Notes under the pieces: generated by a model
Seen by the model: the letters and a program-made list of their open reading frames with translations, nothing else
Database searches by the model: none
Told to the model about the DNA's origin: nothing
From: Flavobacterium psychrophilum
GTDB taxonomy: Bacteria; Bacteroidota; Bacteroidia; Flavobacteriales; Flavobacteriaceae
NCBI GenBank assembly: GCA_945866505.1
Contig: CAMBHH010000142.1
Location: 1-8,908 of the forward strand
Direction: 5' to 3'
DNA length: 8,908 nucleotides
Position numbers and translations under genes: made by a program
In this document: positions 1-6,892 of the stretch, in pieces
How positions within the stretch are numbered: position 1 is the first letter of the stretch
Layout: each line of letters starts with the position of its first letter

Positions 1-1566
1 CTCAGAAAGCACTTTCCCGTCATAAGAAACATTCGATTTTTTATTGGTCGTAATCGTTCCTGTCTTGTCAAAAACTATAGTGTCTACTTTGGCCAATTGT
101 TCAATGACCAATGCATTTTTAAGATAGAATTTCTTTTTTCCCAGAATTCGCAACACATTTCCCATCGTGAACGGTGCTGTCAAAGCCAATGCGCAAGGAC
201 AAGCTACGATTAAAACGGCTGTAAAAACATTGAAAGCAATATTGGCATCAATAAAAATCCAATAACCAAATCCCGCAAAAGCGATTAATAAAAGGATCGG
301 TGTAAAATAACGGCTAATAGTATCCGTAATAGATTTATGCCTTTGTTCTACATTTTTCTGAAAAACATCGTTACTCCACAATTGTGTCAAATAGCTTTGA
401 GAAACCGAGTGCAAAACCTCCATTTCGATTACCTTTCCCATTTGTTTTCCTCCTGCGAATACTTTATCTCCTGATTTTTTAGTAATAGGAATGGCTTCTC
501 CGGTAACAAAGCTATAATCAATTTCGGCTTTATCGGAGATTAGAATCCCATCAACTGGAATCAATTCTTGGTTTCTAATTAAAAGACGATTCCCTTTTTC
601 GATATCATAAATAGGTACACTTTCCTCAGAAGTATCACTGTTGATTCTGGTGATTGCTATCGGAAAATAAGACTTGAAATCTCTTTCGAAACTGAGGAAA
701 CTATAGGTTTTGATTTGGAACATTTTGCCCAAAAGCATAAAGAAAATCAATCCAGTTAAACTGTCGAAAAAACCGGAACCATAATCCATTATAATATCAA
801 AAGTGCTTCGGACAAAAAATATGATGATTCCTAAAGCAATTGGAATATCAATATTTAACATTCCAGATTTGATGCTTTTGTATGCCGAAACATAATAACC
901 GCTGGCAGAATACAAAAAAGAGGGCAACGATAATGCGAATATTAACCATCTGAAAAATGGTTTATAGGTATCTAACCAAAATTCCTTGACTTCAAAATAT
1001 TCGGGAAAAGAAAGCAGCATAATATTGCCAAAACAAAAGAAAGCCAAGCCTAATTTATAAGTCAGACTTCTATCAACATTGTTTTTTCCGGTTTCGTAGT
1101 TTTCTAAACTGATGTAGGGTTCATAACCAATAGAACTCAATAAAAGCACAATAGTTTTAAGTGAAACATCTCCGGAATTATAAGTAATTCTAACTTTCTT
1201 CTCAGGAAAATTAACTTTTGAAGTGCTAATCCCTTTTTGCAACTTTTGAAGATTTTCGAGAATCCAAATGCACGAACTGCAATGAATGTGAGGAATGTTT
1301 AGTGAAACAATGGCTGTTGTATCTTCACGAAATTCCAAAAGTTTCGAAACGATACTTTCGTTGTCTAAAAAATCATATTTTCCTTTTATATCTTGCGGAG
1401 TTGCTCCAGGTGATTTTTCGAAATCATAATAGCAGGTTAAGTCATTAAGACTGAAAATTTCGTACACGGTTTTGCAACCATTGCAACAAAAAAGTTTTTC
1501 ATCAAAGACAATTTTGTCCTCTTTTACTACATCAAGCCCACAGTGGAAACAGCTCTTTTCGCTCAT
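1..1566 (-). CDS. ccoI: CcoI/FixI-type copper-translocating P-type ATPase, N-terminal 522 residues (3' end outside window)
   Basis: Inner-membrane P1B-type ATPase that would move copper for assembly of a cbb3-type cytochrome oxidase. The frame is open from the ATG at 1566 to the window edge, so the gene is cut by the edge rather than broken. Seen in order: a cysteine-rich N-terminal metal-binding domain (C6-x2-C9 and C27, C28, C31), an HMA-like domain with HIHCSSC (C96, C99), several hydrophobic segments from about residue 170, the actuator-domain TGE motif (355-357), the intramembrane CPC (456-458) and the phosphorylation motif DKTGT (D500). The rest of the P domain, the N domain and the last helices lie to the left. 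The Cys-rich domain ahead of a single HMA, and the divergent Fnr-like regulator, favour CcoI over a general CopA detoxification pump. In related bacteria ccoS and ccoNOP follow, which cannot be seen here. Confidence 0.9.
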   Translation of the reverse strand, partial: MSEKSCFHCGLDVVKEDKIVFDEKLFCCNGCKTVYEIFSLNDLTCYYDFEKSPGATPQDIKGKYDFLDNESIVSKLLEFREDTTAIVSLNIPHIHCSSCIWILENLQKLQKGISTSKVNFPEKKVRITYNSGDVSLKTIVLLLSSIGYEPYISLENYETGKNNVDRSLTYKLGLAFFCFGNIMLLSFPEYFEVKEFWLDTYKPFFRWLIFALSLPSFLYSASGYYVSAYKSIKSGMLNIDIPIALGIIIFFVRSTFDIIMDYGSGFFDSLTGLIFFMLLGKMFQIKTYSFLSFERDFKSYFPIAITRINSDTSEESVPIYDIEKGNRLLIRNQELIPVDGILISDKAEIDYSFVTGEAIPITKKSGDKVFAGGKQMGKVIEMEVLHSVSQSYLTQLWSNDVFQKNVEQRHKSITDTISRYFTPILLLIAFAGFGYWIFIDANIAFNVFTAVLIVACPCALALTAPFTMGNVLRILGKKKFYLKNALVIEQLAKVDTIVFDKTGTITTNKKSNVSYDGKVLSE

Positions 1567-1590
1567 TAAATTTTCTGATTATTCAATAAA

Positions 1591-1598
1591 CAAATGTA
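1591..1598 (-). promoter_or_regulatory. -7 promoter box for ccoI
   Basis: The minus strand reads TACATTTG, an exact match to the Bacteroidetes -7 consensus TAnnTTTG. It lies 25 bp upstream of the ccoI ATG and predicts transcription starting near 1586. I see no good -33 TTTG element upstream, which fits a promoter that needs an activator. The start site is inferred. Confidence 0.55.
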
Positions 1599-1620
1599 CT
1601 ATCAGAGTGAAATTAAAAAT

Positions 1621-1634
1621 ATGATATTTATCAT
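1621..1634. promoter_or_regulatory. Fnr/Crp-type operator between ccoI and fnr
   Basis: ATGATATTTATCAT is a 14-bp sequence with perfect 6-bp arms (ATGATA/TATCAT) around TT. It contains the Fnr core TGAT-N4-ATCA and differs from the E. coli Fnr consensus (TTGAT-N4-ATCAA) only at the two outer bases. Its centre (1627.5) is about 41 bp upstream of the start predicted for ccoI, the classic class II activator position. It lies about 28 bp upstream of the start predicted for the regulator gene, where it would cover the -33 region. The palindrome is seen; binding by the adjacent regulator is inferred. Confidence 0.65.
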
Positions 1635-1643
1635 AAAATTTTG

Positions 1644-1651
1644 TAAATTTG
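1644..1651 (+). promoter_or_regulatory. -7 promoter box for the fnr-like gene
   Basis: TAAATTTG matches TAnnTTTG exactly and lies 25 bp upstream of the regulator ATG, giving a predicted start near 1655 and a short leader. No clear -33 TTTG is present; the expected place is occupied by the 1621-1634 palindrome. Confidence 0.5.
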
Positions 1652-1676
1652 CGAGTCTAAAATAATATTTTCGTAT

Positions 1677-2363
1677 ATGGGTAAATGTGAACAATGCATC
1701 GTTAGAGAATTTAGTTCTCTAAAGGCACTCAATAAAGACGAACTCATCAAACTTGCCGAATGTAAAACTTCATATATTATCAAAAAAGGAGAGTCTATTT
1801 TTGAAGAAGGAGACATTGTAAATGGTGTATATTGTATTACATCAGGTGCTTGTAAATTATCAAAACTGAGCCCTAACGGAAAAGACCAAATCATAAAATT
1901 AGTAAAAGCTGGAGAGTTACTCGGACAACGTTCTATGATCAGTGACGAAGCAGCAAATTTGAGTGCAGTAGCGCTTGAAGATATGGAAGTTTGCTTTATC
2001 CCAAAAAGTGAAGTGATTAGTATGTTTGACAAGAACAATAAGTTTTCCATGAATGTGATGAAAACTATTTGCGGTGATTTGAAAGAAGCTGACGAACACA
2101 TGATTTCTATTTCACAGAAAACAGTCAAAGAACGTCTTGCTGAAACACTTGTTTATTTACAAGATACATTTGGTAAAAACGAAGATGGGTCGCTACATAT
2201 TCAATTATCTCGTGAAGAATTAGCTGGAATGATTGGAACAGCAACTGAAAGCTGCATTCGATTGCTATCCGATTTTAATAAAAATGGATGGATTGGATTG
2301 ATTGGTAAGAAGATTGTGATTAAGGATATTGCAAAACTGAAGCGAATTGCGGATATTTTGTAA
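1677..2363 (+). CDS. fnr: Crp/Fnr-family transcriptional regulator (Fnr-like, probable Fe-S oxygen sensor)
   Basis: Cytoplasmic DNA-binding regulator of 228 residues, normal for the family. A cyclic-nucleotide-binding-type beta-barrel (about 20-125) is followed by a dimerisation helix and a C-terminal winged helix-turn-helix (about 145-222), with the recognition helix around 189-200. The N-terminus (C4-x2-C7) aligns without gaps with the cluster-binding segment of E. coli Fnr, and C106 in VCFIP falls at the place of Fnr C122. The position of Fnr C29 is Ser13 here; C29 of this protein is a possible substitute ligand. In the recognition helix E191 and R195 match Fnr E209 and R213, but Fnr S212 is Ile194. 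It is divergent from ccoI across a perfect TGAT-N4-ATCA site, which suggests oxygen-linked control of the cco genes and autoregulation. Family assignment is secure; Fe-S binding is inferred. Confidence 0.9.
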   Translation: MGKCEQCIVREFSSLKALNKDELIKLAECKTSYIIKKGESIFEEGDIVNGVYCITSGACKLSKLSPNGKDQIIKLVKAGELLGQRSMISDEAANLSAVALEDMEVCFIPKSEVISMFDKNNKFSMNVMKTICGDLKEADEHMISISQKTVKERLAETLVYLQDTFGKNEDGSLHIQLSREELAGMIGTATESCIRLLSDFNKNGWIGLIGKKIVIKDIAKLKRIADIL

Positions 2364-2401
2364 GTTATTTTATCTTTTCAAAATTTAATTTTTCGTTTTT
2401 A

Positions 2402-2432
2402 ATTACAATTTTTTTGCTTCGTTCCAAAAAAT
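2402..2432 (-). repeat. Diverged extra copy of the mazG 3' end
   Basis: This 31-bp stretch matches 2461-2491, the last codons of mazG, at 29 of 31 positions with a 59-bp offset. Read on the minus strand in the corresponding frame it gives IFWNEAKKL and a stop; mazG itself ends IFWDEAKKL and a stop. One difference is silent (GCC/GCA), the other changes Asp to Asn. It has no start codon and is not a gene; it looks like a remnant of a small tandem duplication. Confidence 0.7.
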
Positions 2433-2442
2433 TGAAATATTT

Positions 2443-2459
2443 GAAAATCAAAGATTTTC
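2443..2459. terminator. Small hairpin between convergent fnr and mazG (possible weak terminator)
   Basis: GAAAATC and GATTTTC form a 7-bp stem around an AAA loop, just past the mazG stop on the minus strand. An A6 run at 2426-2431 (T6 on the minus strand) follows in the mazG direction. The stem is AT-rich, so termination would be weak. No other hairpin is obvious in the fnr-mazG gap. Confidence 0.35.
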
Positions 2460-2461
2460 GA

Positions 2462-3235
2462 TTACAATTTTTTGGCTTCGTCCCAAAAAATGTCCATCTC
2501 CGCCAAAGTCATGTCCATTAAAGGTTTGCCTAATTCGCCTGCTTTACTCTCCAAATATTGAAATCTTTTGATGAATTTTTTATTGGTTCTCTCCAAAGCA
2601 TCTTCAGGATTGATATTTAAAAATCGAGCGTAATTGATCATCGAAAACAACACATCGCCAAATTCGGATTCCATTTTATCTTGATCACCAGCTTCAACTT
2701 CCACTTGAAGTTCTGCTAACTCTTCCTGAACTTTATCCCAAACTTGATGCGGTTCTTCCCAATCAAAACCTACACCTTTAACTTTATCTTGAATTCTACT
2801 GGCTTTTACCAATGCTGGTAAACTTCTTGGAACACCTTCTAGTACGGATTTTTTACCTTCTTTTAGCTTTAGTTTTTCCCAATTTTGTTTGACTTCCTCC
2901 TCGTCTTTTACGACGACATCGCTGTAAATATGGGGATGACGATGGATCAATTTATAACATATTTCATTGCAAACATCGGCAATATCAAAAGCGTTGGTTT
3001 CACTTCCTATTTTGGCATAAAAAACAATGTGCAACAACAAATCTCCCAATTCTTTTTTTACTTCGTTCAAATCATTGTCCAAAATTGCATCGCCCAACTC
3101 ATACGTTTCTTCGATAGTCAGATGACGTAAACTTTGGAGCGTTTGCTTCTTGTCCCAGGGGCATTTTTCGCGCAAATCGTCCATAATATTCAATAATCTT
3201 CTGAAGGCTTGGAGCTGGGTTTGTTTGGATTTCAT
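2462..3235 (-). CDS. mazG: Nucleoside triphosphate pyrophosphohydrolase MazG
   Basis: Cytoplasmic all-alpha NTP pyrophosphohydrolase that converts (d)NTPs to NMP and pyrophosphate and helps clear non-canonical nucleotides. Its 257 residues are close to the usual length of the two-domain form. The first MazG domain shows CPWD (25-28), the metal-binding EExxE at 42-46 and ExxD at 62-65. The second shows EExxE at 171-175 and ExxD at 191-194. Both metal sites therefore look intact. The ATG at 3235 starts just before the helix leading to CPWD. A strong hairpin separates it from the upstream DUF5606 gene, yet I find no TAnnTTTG box in the 82-bp gap, so it may depend on read-through or a non-consensus promoter. 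It converges on the fnr-like gene. Confidence 0.95.
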   Translation of the reverse strand: MKSKQTQLQAFRRLLNIMDDLREKCPWDKKQTLQSLRHLTIEETYELGDAILDNDLNEVKKELGDLLLHIVFYAKIGSETNAFDIADVCNEICYKLIHRHPHIYSDVVVKDEEEVKQNWEKLKLKEGKKSVLEGVPRSLPALVKASRIQDKVKGVGFDWEEPHQVWDKVQEELAELQVEVEAGDQDKMESEFGDVLFSMINYARFLNINPEDALERTNKKFIKRFQYLESKAGELGKPLMDMTLAEMDIFWDEAKKL

Positions 3236-3263
3236 TGTATTTTGCTTTTTTGTAAAAATAAGA

Positions 3264-3294
3264 AATCCTGTCAGGAAAACACCGTGACAGGATT
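3264..3294 (-). terminator. Rho-independent terminator after the DUF5606 gene
   Basis: AATCCTGTCA (3264-3273) and TGACAGGATT (3285-3294) form a perfect 10-bp stem with an 11-base loop. On the minus strand the stem is followed by a T-rich tail (TTCTTATTTTT), and it begins about 23 bases past the DUF5606 stop. It fits a terminator of the def-DUF5606 unit, partial or complete, ahead of mazG. Confidence 0.75.
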
Positions 3295-3317
3295 AAAATA
3301 TATTTTAGAAAGTTAAA

Positions 3318-3803
3318 TTATTCTTTCTTGGCTTTTGCTTTTTTAGTTGGAGCTTTTTCGGCAACAACCTCTTCAACTACTTTTTCTTTGATTTCTTCTG
3401 CGTCCTCTATTTTAGGCTCTTCTTTAGAAACCAGTCCTTTGGATTGAAGTAAATTATACCAACTCAATACTTTTTTAATATCAGAAGGATACACTCGTTC
3501 CGAATCATATTCTGGAAGAATTTCAATAAAATAAGCAACTAGTGTTGCATTGTCTTCTTTATGTGAAATCGCTGGACCTTCATTTTCTTTGACAGCAATG
3601 TTTCGCATTACTTCCGTCAAAGGTTTTTCTTCATTAAAGGTATAAATTGAAATTTCAGATAATAAACTTACGTTAACTTTCAAGCCAACACTGATTTTTT
3701 TTCCGTCGACTAAAGATTCAGCTAAAAAACCTGTACGTGTTTGAACTTTTAGTGCGTATAAACCTGGCTTTCCTGAAATTGATAATATTTTTTCTAAATT
3801 CAT
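3318..3803 (-). CDS. DUF5606 domain-containing protein
   Basis: A 161-residue protein of the DUF5606 type found in Bacteroidetes next to def and mazG; its function is not known. The N-terminal part (about 1-123) looks like a compact soluble domain that opens MNLEKILSISGKPGLY. It is followed by a low-complexity charged tail (about 124-161), rich in Glu, Lys and Val and ending in a Lys/Ala-rich run with KKAKAKKE. There is no signal peptide or membrane segment, so it should be cytoplasmic. It starts 82 bp after def on the same strand, and I see no promoter box in between, so the two are probably cotranscribed. The terminator hairpin follows it directly. The family name is from recognition of the sequence; the tail resembles nucleic-acid- or ribosome-contacting tails, but that is only a guess. 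Confidence 0.8.
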   Translation of the reverse strand: MNLEKILSISGKPGLYALKVQTRTGFLAESLVDGKKISVGLKVNVSLLSEISIYTFNEEKPLTEVMRNIAVKENEGPAISHKEDNATLVAYFIEILPEYDSERVYPSDIKKVLSWYNLLQSKGLVSKEEPKIEDAEEIKEKVVEEVVAEKAPTKKAKAKKE

Positions 3804-3850
3804 TTTTATAAATATGTATTTGATTATTCGTTTGTTTGGGTATTTATGAA

Positions 3851-3881
3851 AATCGTAATTCGTAAATCCAAATTCGTAAAT
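3851..3881. repeat. Short AATTCGTAAAT repeats in the def-DUF5606 gap
   Basis: AATTCGTAAAT occurs at 3857-3867 and again at 3871-3881, with a partial copy AATCGTAAT at 3851-3859, a spacing of 14 bp. They lie immediately downstream of def and are noncoding. I suspect a small dispersed intergenic element of the sort seen in flavobacterial genomes, but only this locus is visible. Confidence 0.4.
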
Positions 3882-3885
3882 TATT

Positions 3886-4473
3886 TTACCTTCCTTTTTT
3901 ATTGCAAAATTTCATTCTATAATCGGGTCTGGTCTTGCCATCCATTATATTATGCAATTTTTTCTTGATTAATTGCTTCTTTAGTGAAGAAATCAAATCA
4001 GTAAACAAAATCCCCTCTATATGGTCGTATTCGTGTTGAATAACTCGTGCAATCAAACCATCAAAAACTTCGGTTTTAACGTTGAAATCTTCGTCGCAAT
4101 ATTCAATCGTGATTCTTTCGTGTCTAAAAACATCTTCACGAACGTCAGGAATACTAAGACAGCCTTCGTTAAAACCCCACTCTTCGCCTTCTTCTTTCAA
4201 CATTTTTGCGTTGATAAAAGTACGTTTAAATCCTTTCAGTTGTCTTTGTTCATCAATTGGCAAATCGTCATCGTCTCCAAAAGGAGTCGTGTCAATTACA
4301 AAAAGACGAAGACTCAATCCTACTTGTGGTGCTGCAAGTCCAACGCCATATGCATTATACATGGTTTCATACATGTTGGCAATTGTTTCTTTTAAGTTGG
4401 GATATTCTGGTGAAAGAATTTCTCCAACTTTTCTTAAAACTGGATCACCATATCCTACAATTGGTAAAATCAT
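3886..4473 (-). CDS. def: Peptide deformylase
   Basis: Metalloenzyme that removes the formyl group from the N-terminal methionine of new proteins at the ribosome. All three family motifs are intact: GVGLAAPQ (43-50), EGCLS (103-107, metal ligand C105) and QHEYDH (146-151, metal ligands H147 and H151, catalytic E148). The 195 residues are slightly longer than the E. coli enzyme, with an acidic insertion around residues 66-71 (GDDDDL) and a basic C-terminal tail. The ATG at 4473 gives the usual opening, MILPIVGYGDPVLR. It heads the def-DUF5606-mazG block and is divergent from the FUSC gene across 189 bp. Confidence 0.97.
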   Translation of the reverse strand: MILPIVGYGDPVLRKVGEILSPEYPNLKETIANMYETMYNAYGVGLAAPQVGLSLRLFVIDTTPFGDDDDLPIDEQRQLKGFKRTFINAKMLKEEGEEWGFNEGCLSIPDVREDVFRHERITIEYCDEDFNVKTEVFDGLIARVIQHEYDHIEGILFTDLISSLKKQLIKKKLHNIMDGKTRPDYRMKFCNKKGR

Positions 4474-4535
4474 TAGTGTTATATTAAGTATTGTCTACTG
4501 TAAATTCAAAATTTCTTTCTCCTTATTTCAGTGCG

Positions 4536-4543
4536 CAAAAATA
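4536..4543 (-). promoter_or_regulatory. Possible -7 box for def
   Basis: The minus strand reads TATTTTTG, a match to TAnnTTTG 62 bp upstream of the def ATG. The surrounding A-run makes a chance match fairly likely, and no -33 element is evident. The rest of the 189-bp def/FUSC gap shows only the FUSC promoter. Confidence 0.35.
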
Positions 4544-4637
4544 ACAAAAAAATAGACATGCGAATATCCTGATCTGATATTTAAATTTTGTTTTGAAATC
4601 TAAGCCAGCTATACTAGAGTTAATATCACACAATTCT

Positions 4638-4645
4638 TACCTTTG
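4638..4645 (+). promoter_or_regulatory. -7 promoter box for the FUSC gene
   Basis: TACCTTTG matches TAnnTTTG exactly and lies 17 bp upstream of the ATG at 4663, predicting a leader of only about 13 bases. The -33 region (GTTA near 4619-4622) is a weak match. Confidence 0.55.
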
Positions 4646-4662
4646 TAAACAACACGTAATTT

Positions 4663-6870
4663 ATGATAAGCAAAATTCAAAAATTTACTGACAGTTCTTA
4701 TTTTACCAATGCATTGAAAATAACTATTGCAGCCGTTTTACCTGTTCTATTGTTTACGTATTTTGGCAATTTTCAAATAGGTTTTTCTATTGCCCTTGGT
4801 GCATTTTTGACCTATCCCAGTGATATTCCTAGTAGTTTGAAGGACAAAATTAGAGGAGTTACCGTTACCGCTTTCCTGATTTCTGGAACTAATTTATTGG
4901 TTAACATTGTATATCCCTATCCGTGGATTTTTTATCCATTTTTGGTGACCGCTGTGTTCTTTCTGTCTATGCTTTCTGTATTCGGAAAACGAGCAACTAT
5001 GGTTTCATTTTCTGCTTTGTTGTCTGTTTCATTAGCATTTGCGCATATTAATTCTGGTTGGGAAATGTTTGTACACACGGCACTTTTATTGGGTGGTGGT
5101 TTGTTTTACCTTTTGATATCTCTTCTTTTTAATTTTATCAGACCGTATCGTTATCTCGAAATGCAACTGTCCGAATGCCTCAAATTAACGGCAAAATATT
5201 TGAAATTAAGAGGTGATCTTTGGTCTCCTACTGCCGATAGAAAAGCAATTATCGAAAAGCAATTGCATCTGCAAGTCGAATTGAATGACATTCACCAAAA
5301 CATTAGAGAAGTACTGATTAGCGATTATTCTGGGACATCAAACCAAAATAGGAAACTACTCATCGTTTTCATTTCACTAGTAGAAATTTTGGAACTGGCG
5401 CTTTCCACTTCATTTGATCATAACAAATTACATCAAAAATTTGAAAAACATCCCGAAGCATTGCTCACTTATCAAACTTTGGCCTACAATCTTGCTTCTA
5501 ATTTAAAAAAACTCTCCAAAAGTGTAAAAAACAAAAGCAATTACATCCCCAAAACAAATTTAATCCGAGACTTAAATGCCTTGGAACTTGCCATTACCAC
5601 TTATAGCAATAATTCGGAAAAAAATGATGCTTATGAAGGCGTTTTTATGTTGACTACAATGTTGCATTATGCCGAGAAACAAGTAGAAAAAATCAAAATT
5701 ATTCAACGTGCCTTTGCCTCTAAACTTAGTTCCTATGAATTTAATGGAAGAGATAAAGATTTAGAAAAATTCCTTACTCCACAATATTACGTTTGGAGTA
5801 CATTATTCGAAAATTTAAGTTTTTATTCTACACTTTTCAGGCATTCATTACGATTGACCGTAACTATTTTGTTGGGTTTTATAATTGGTAAAATTCTTGA
5901 CTTTCATAATGAATATTGGATTTTACTCACGATAGTCGTGATTATGCGTCCTGGTTATGGGTTGACAAAAACACGGTCTTTTGATAGAATATTTGGAACA
6001 ATTGTAGGAGGATTGATCGCTTTTGGAATTCTATTCTTTATTCATAATAACATAATTATAAGTACATTAACTATTCTTTCTATACTGTTGGGATTTTCGT
6101 TTACACATACCAATTACAAAATCAGTGCTACATTTGTTACTATGTATATTGTTTTTGTATACGGTTTACTAACACCTAATATAGAGAACGTTATTCAATA
6201 CCGCATCATTGACACGCTCGTTGGAAGTAGTTTAGCGTTTCTTGCTAATCATTTTTTATGGCCATCGTGGGAATTTTTAAATATTCCAATTTATTTAAAA
6301 AATTCCATCCAAGCCAACCAGAATTATTTAAAAGAGATATCCATCTTGTATAACAAAAAAAGTGATGTTCCCACTTCCTATAGATTGGCTCGAAAAAATG
6401 CTTTTATAGAAATTGGAAATGTGATGTCTTCATTTCTAAGGATGACTCAAGAACCAAAATCCAAGCAAAAACAACTTCCACAGGTTTATAAACTAGCTGT
6501 CCTGAACCATACTTTACTAGCCTCGTCTGCTTCATTGGGAACATATATTCAATCGCATAAAACAACTTCTGCCTCCAAGGCATTTAATGTAGTGGTGAAT
6601 GCTGTAGCGAAAAACCTAGATAATGCCATCAATCTTTTGAATGAAAAGCCTATTAATGAAACCGAAAACACAGACAAAGCTGATTTGGAAATTCGATTCA
6701 CGGAACTAAAAAACATTCGTGCAAGCGAATTAAAAGAGGGCATTTCAATGGATGAAGAAGACTTTCAATTAAAAATGCAAGAAGCTCAATTGGTCATTGA
6801 ACAATTAATTTGGCTTGTCAATTTATCTGAAAACATTGTAAAAACAACAAAAGTTCTGATGAAATCTTAA
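4663..6870 (+). CDS. FUSC-family inner membrane protein (YccS/YhfK-like)
   Basis: A 735-residue integral membrane protein with the two-half layout of the FUSC (fusaric acid resistance-like) family. A cluster of hydrophobic helices spans about residues 17-160. A soluble, largely helical, Lys/Glu-rich region covers about 165-390. A second helix cluster spans about 393-535, and a soluble C-terminal region of about 200 residues follows. The second cluster contains the family-type signature MRPGYGLTKTRSFDRIFGT (428-446). Relatives include AaeB and MdtO efflux components and YccS, whose substrates are mostly unknown; no substrate can be read here. No periplasmic adaptor or outer-membrane partner gene is adjacent, so it is not an obvious tripartite pump. 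It stands alone on the plus strand between def and ruvX and ends 22 bp before the ruvX stop. Confidence 0.88.
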   Translation: MISKIQKFTDSSYFTNALKITIAAVLPVLLFTYFGNFQIGFSIALGAFLTYPSDIPSSLKDKIRGVTVTAFLISGTNLLVNIVYPYPWIFYPFLVTAVFFLSMLSVFGKRATMVSFSALLSVSLAFAHINSGWEMFVHTALLLGGGLFYLLISLLFNFIRPYRYLEMQLSECLKLTAKYLKLRGDLWSPTADRKAIIEKQLHLQVELNDIHQNIREVLISDYSGTSNQNRKLLIVFISLVEILELALSTSFDHNKLHQKFEKHPEALLTYQTLAYNLASNLKKLSKSVKNKSNYIPKTNLIRDLNALELAITTYSNNSEKNDAYEGVFMLTTMLHYAEKQVEKIKIIQRAFASKLSSYEFNGRDKDLEKFLTPQYYVWSTLFENLSFYSTLFRHSLRLTVTILLGFIIGKILDFHNEYWILLTIVVIMRPGYGLTKTRSFDRIFGTIVGGLIAFGILFFIHNNIIISTLTILSILLGFSFTHTNYKISATFVTMYIVFVYGLLTPNIENVIQYRIIDTLVGSSLAFLANHFLWPSWEFLNIPIYLKNSIQANQNYLKEISILYNKKSDVPTSYRLARKNAFIEIGNVMSSFLRMTQEPKSKQKQLPQVYKLAVLNHTLLASSASLGTYIQSHKTTSASKAFNVVVNAVAKNLDNAINLLNEKPINETENTDKADLEIRFTELKNIRASELKEGISMDEEDFQLKMQEAQLVIEQLIWLVNLSENIVKTTKVLMKS

Positions 6871-6892
6871 ACACAAGTGAAAGCGGTATTTT

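Noticed and set aside
1..1566. Possible broken ATPase gene
   Set aside because: The frame is uninterrupted to position 1 and ends within the DKTGT region simply because the window ends.
1631..2128. 165-codon minus-strand open frame opposite the fnr-like gene
   Set aside because: It is antisense to a clear Crp/Fnr gene, has low-complexity Ser/Ile/Phe composition, and its stop lies in the fnr promoter region; no family resemblance.
3264..3294. Riboswitch or structured leader for mazG
   Set aside because: A single perfect stem-loop with a T-rich tail straight after the preceding stop is better explained as a terminator; there is no further conserved-looking structure.
4021..4555. Overlapping plus-strand open frames opposite def
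   Set aside because: They lie antisense to an intact peptide deformylase with all catalytic motifs, and their translations show no domain pattern.
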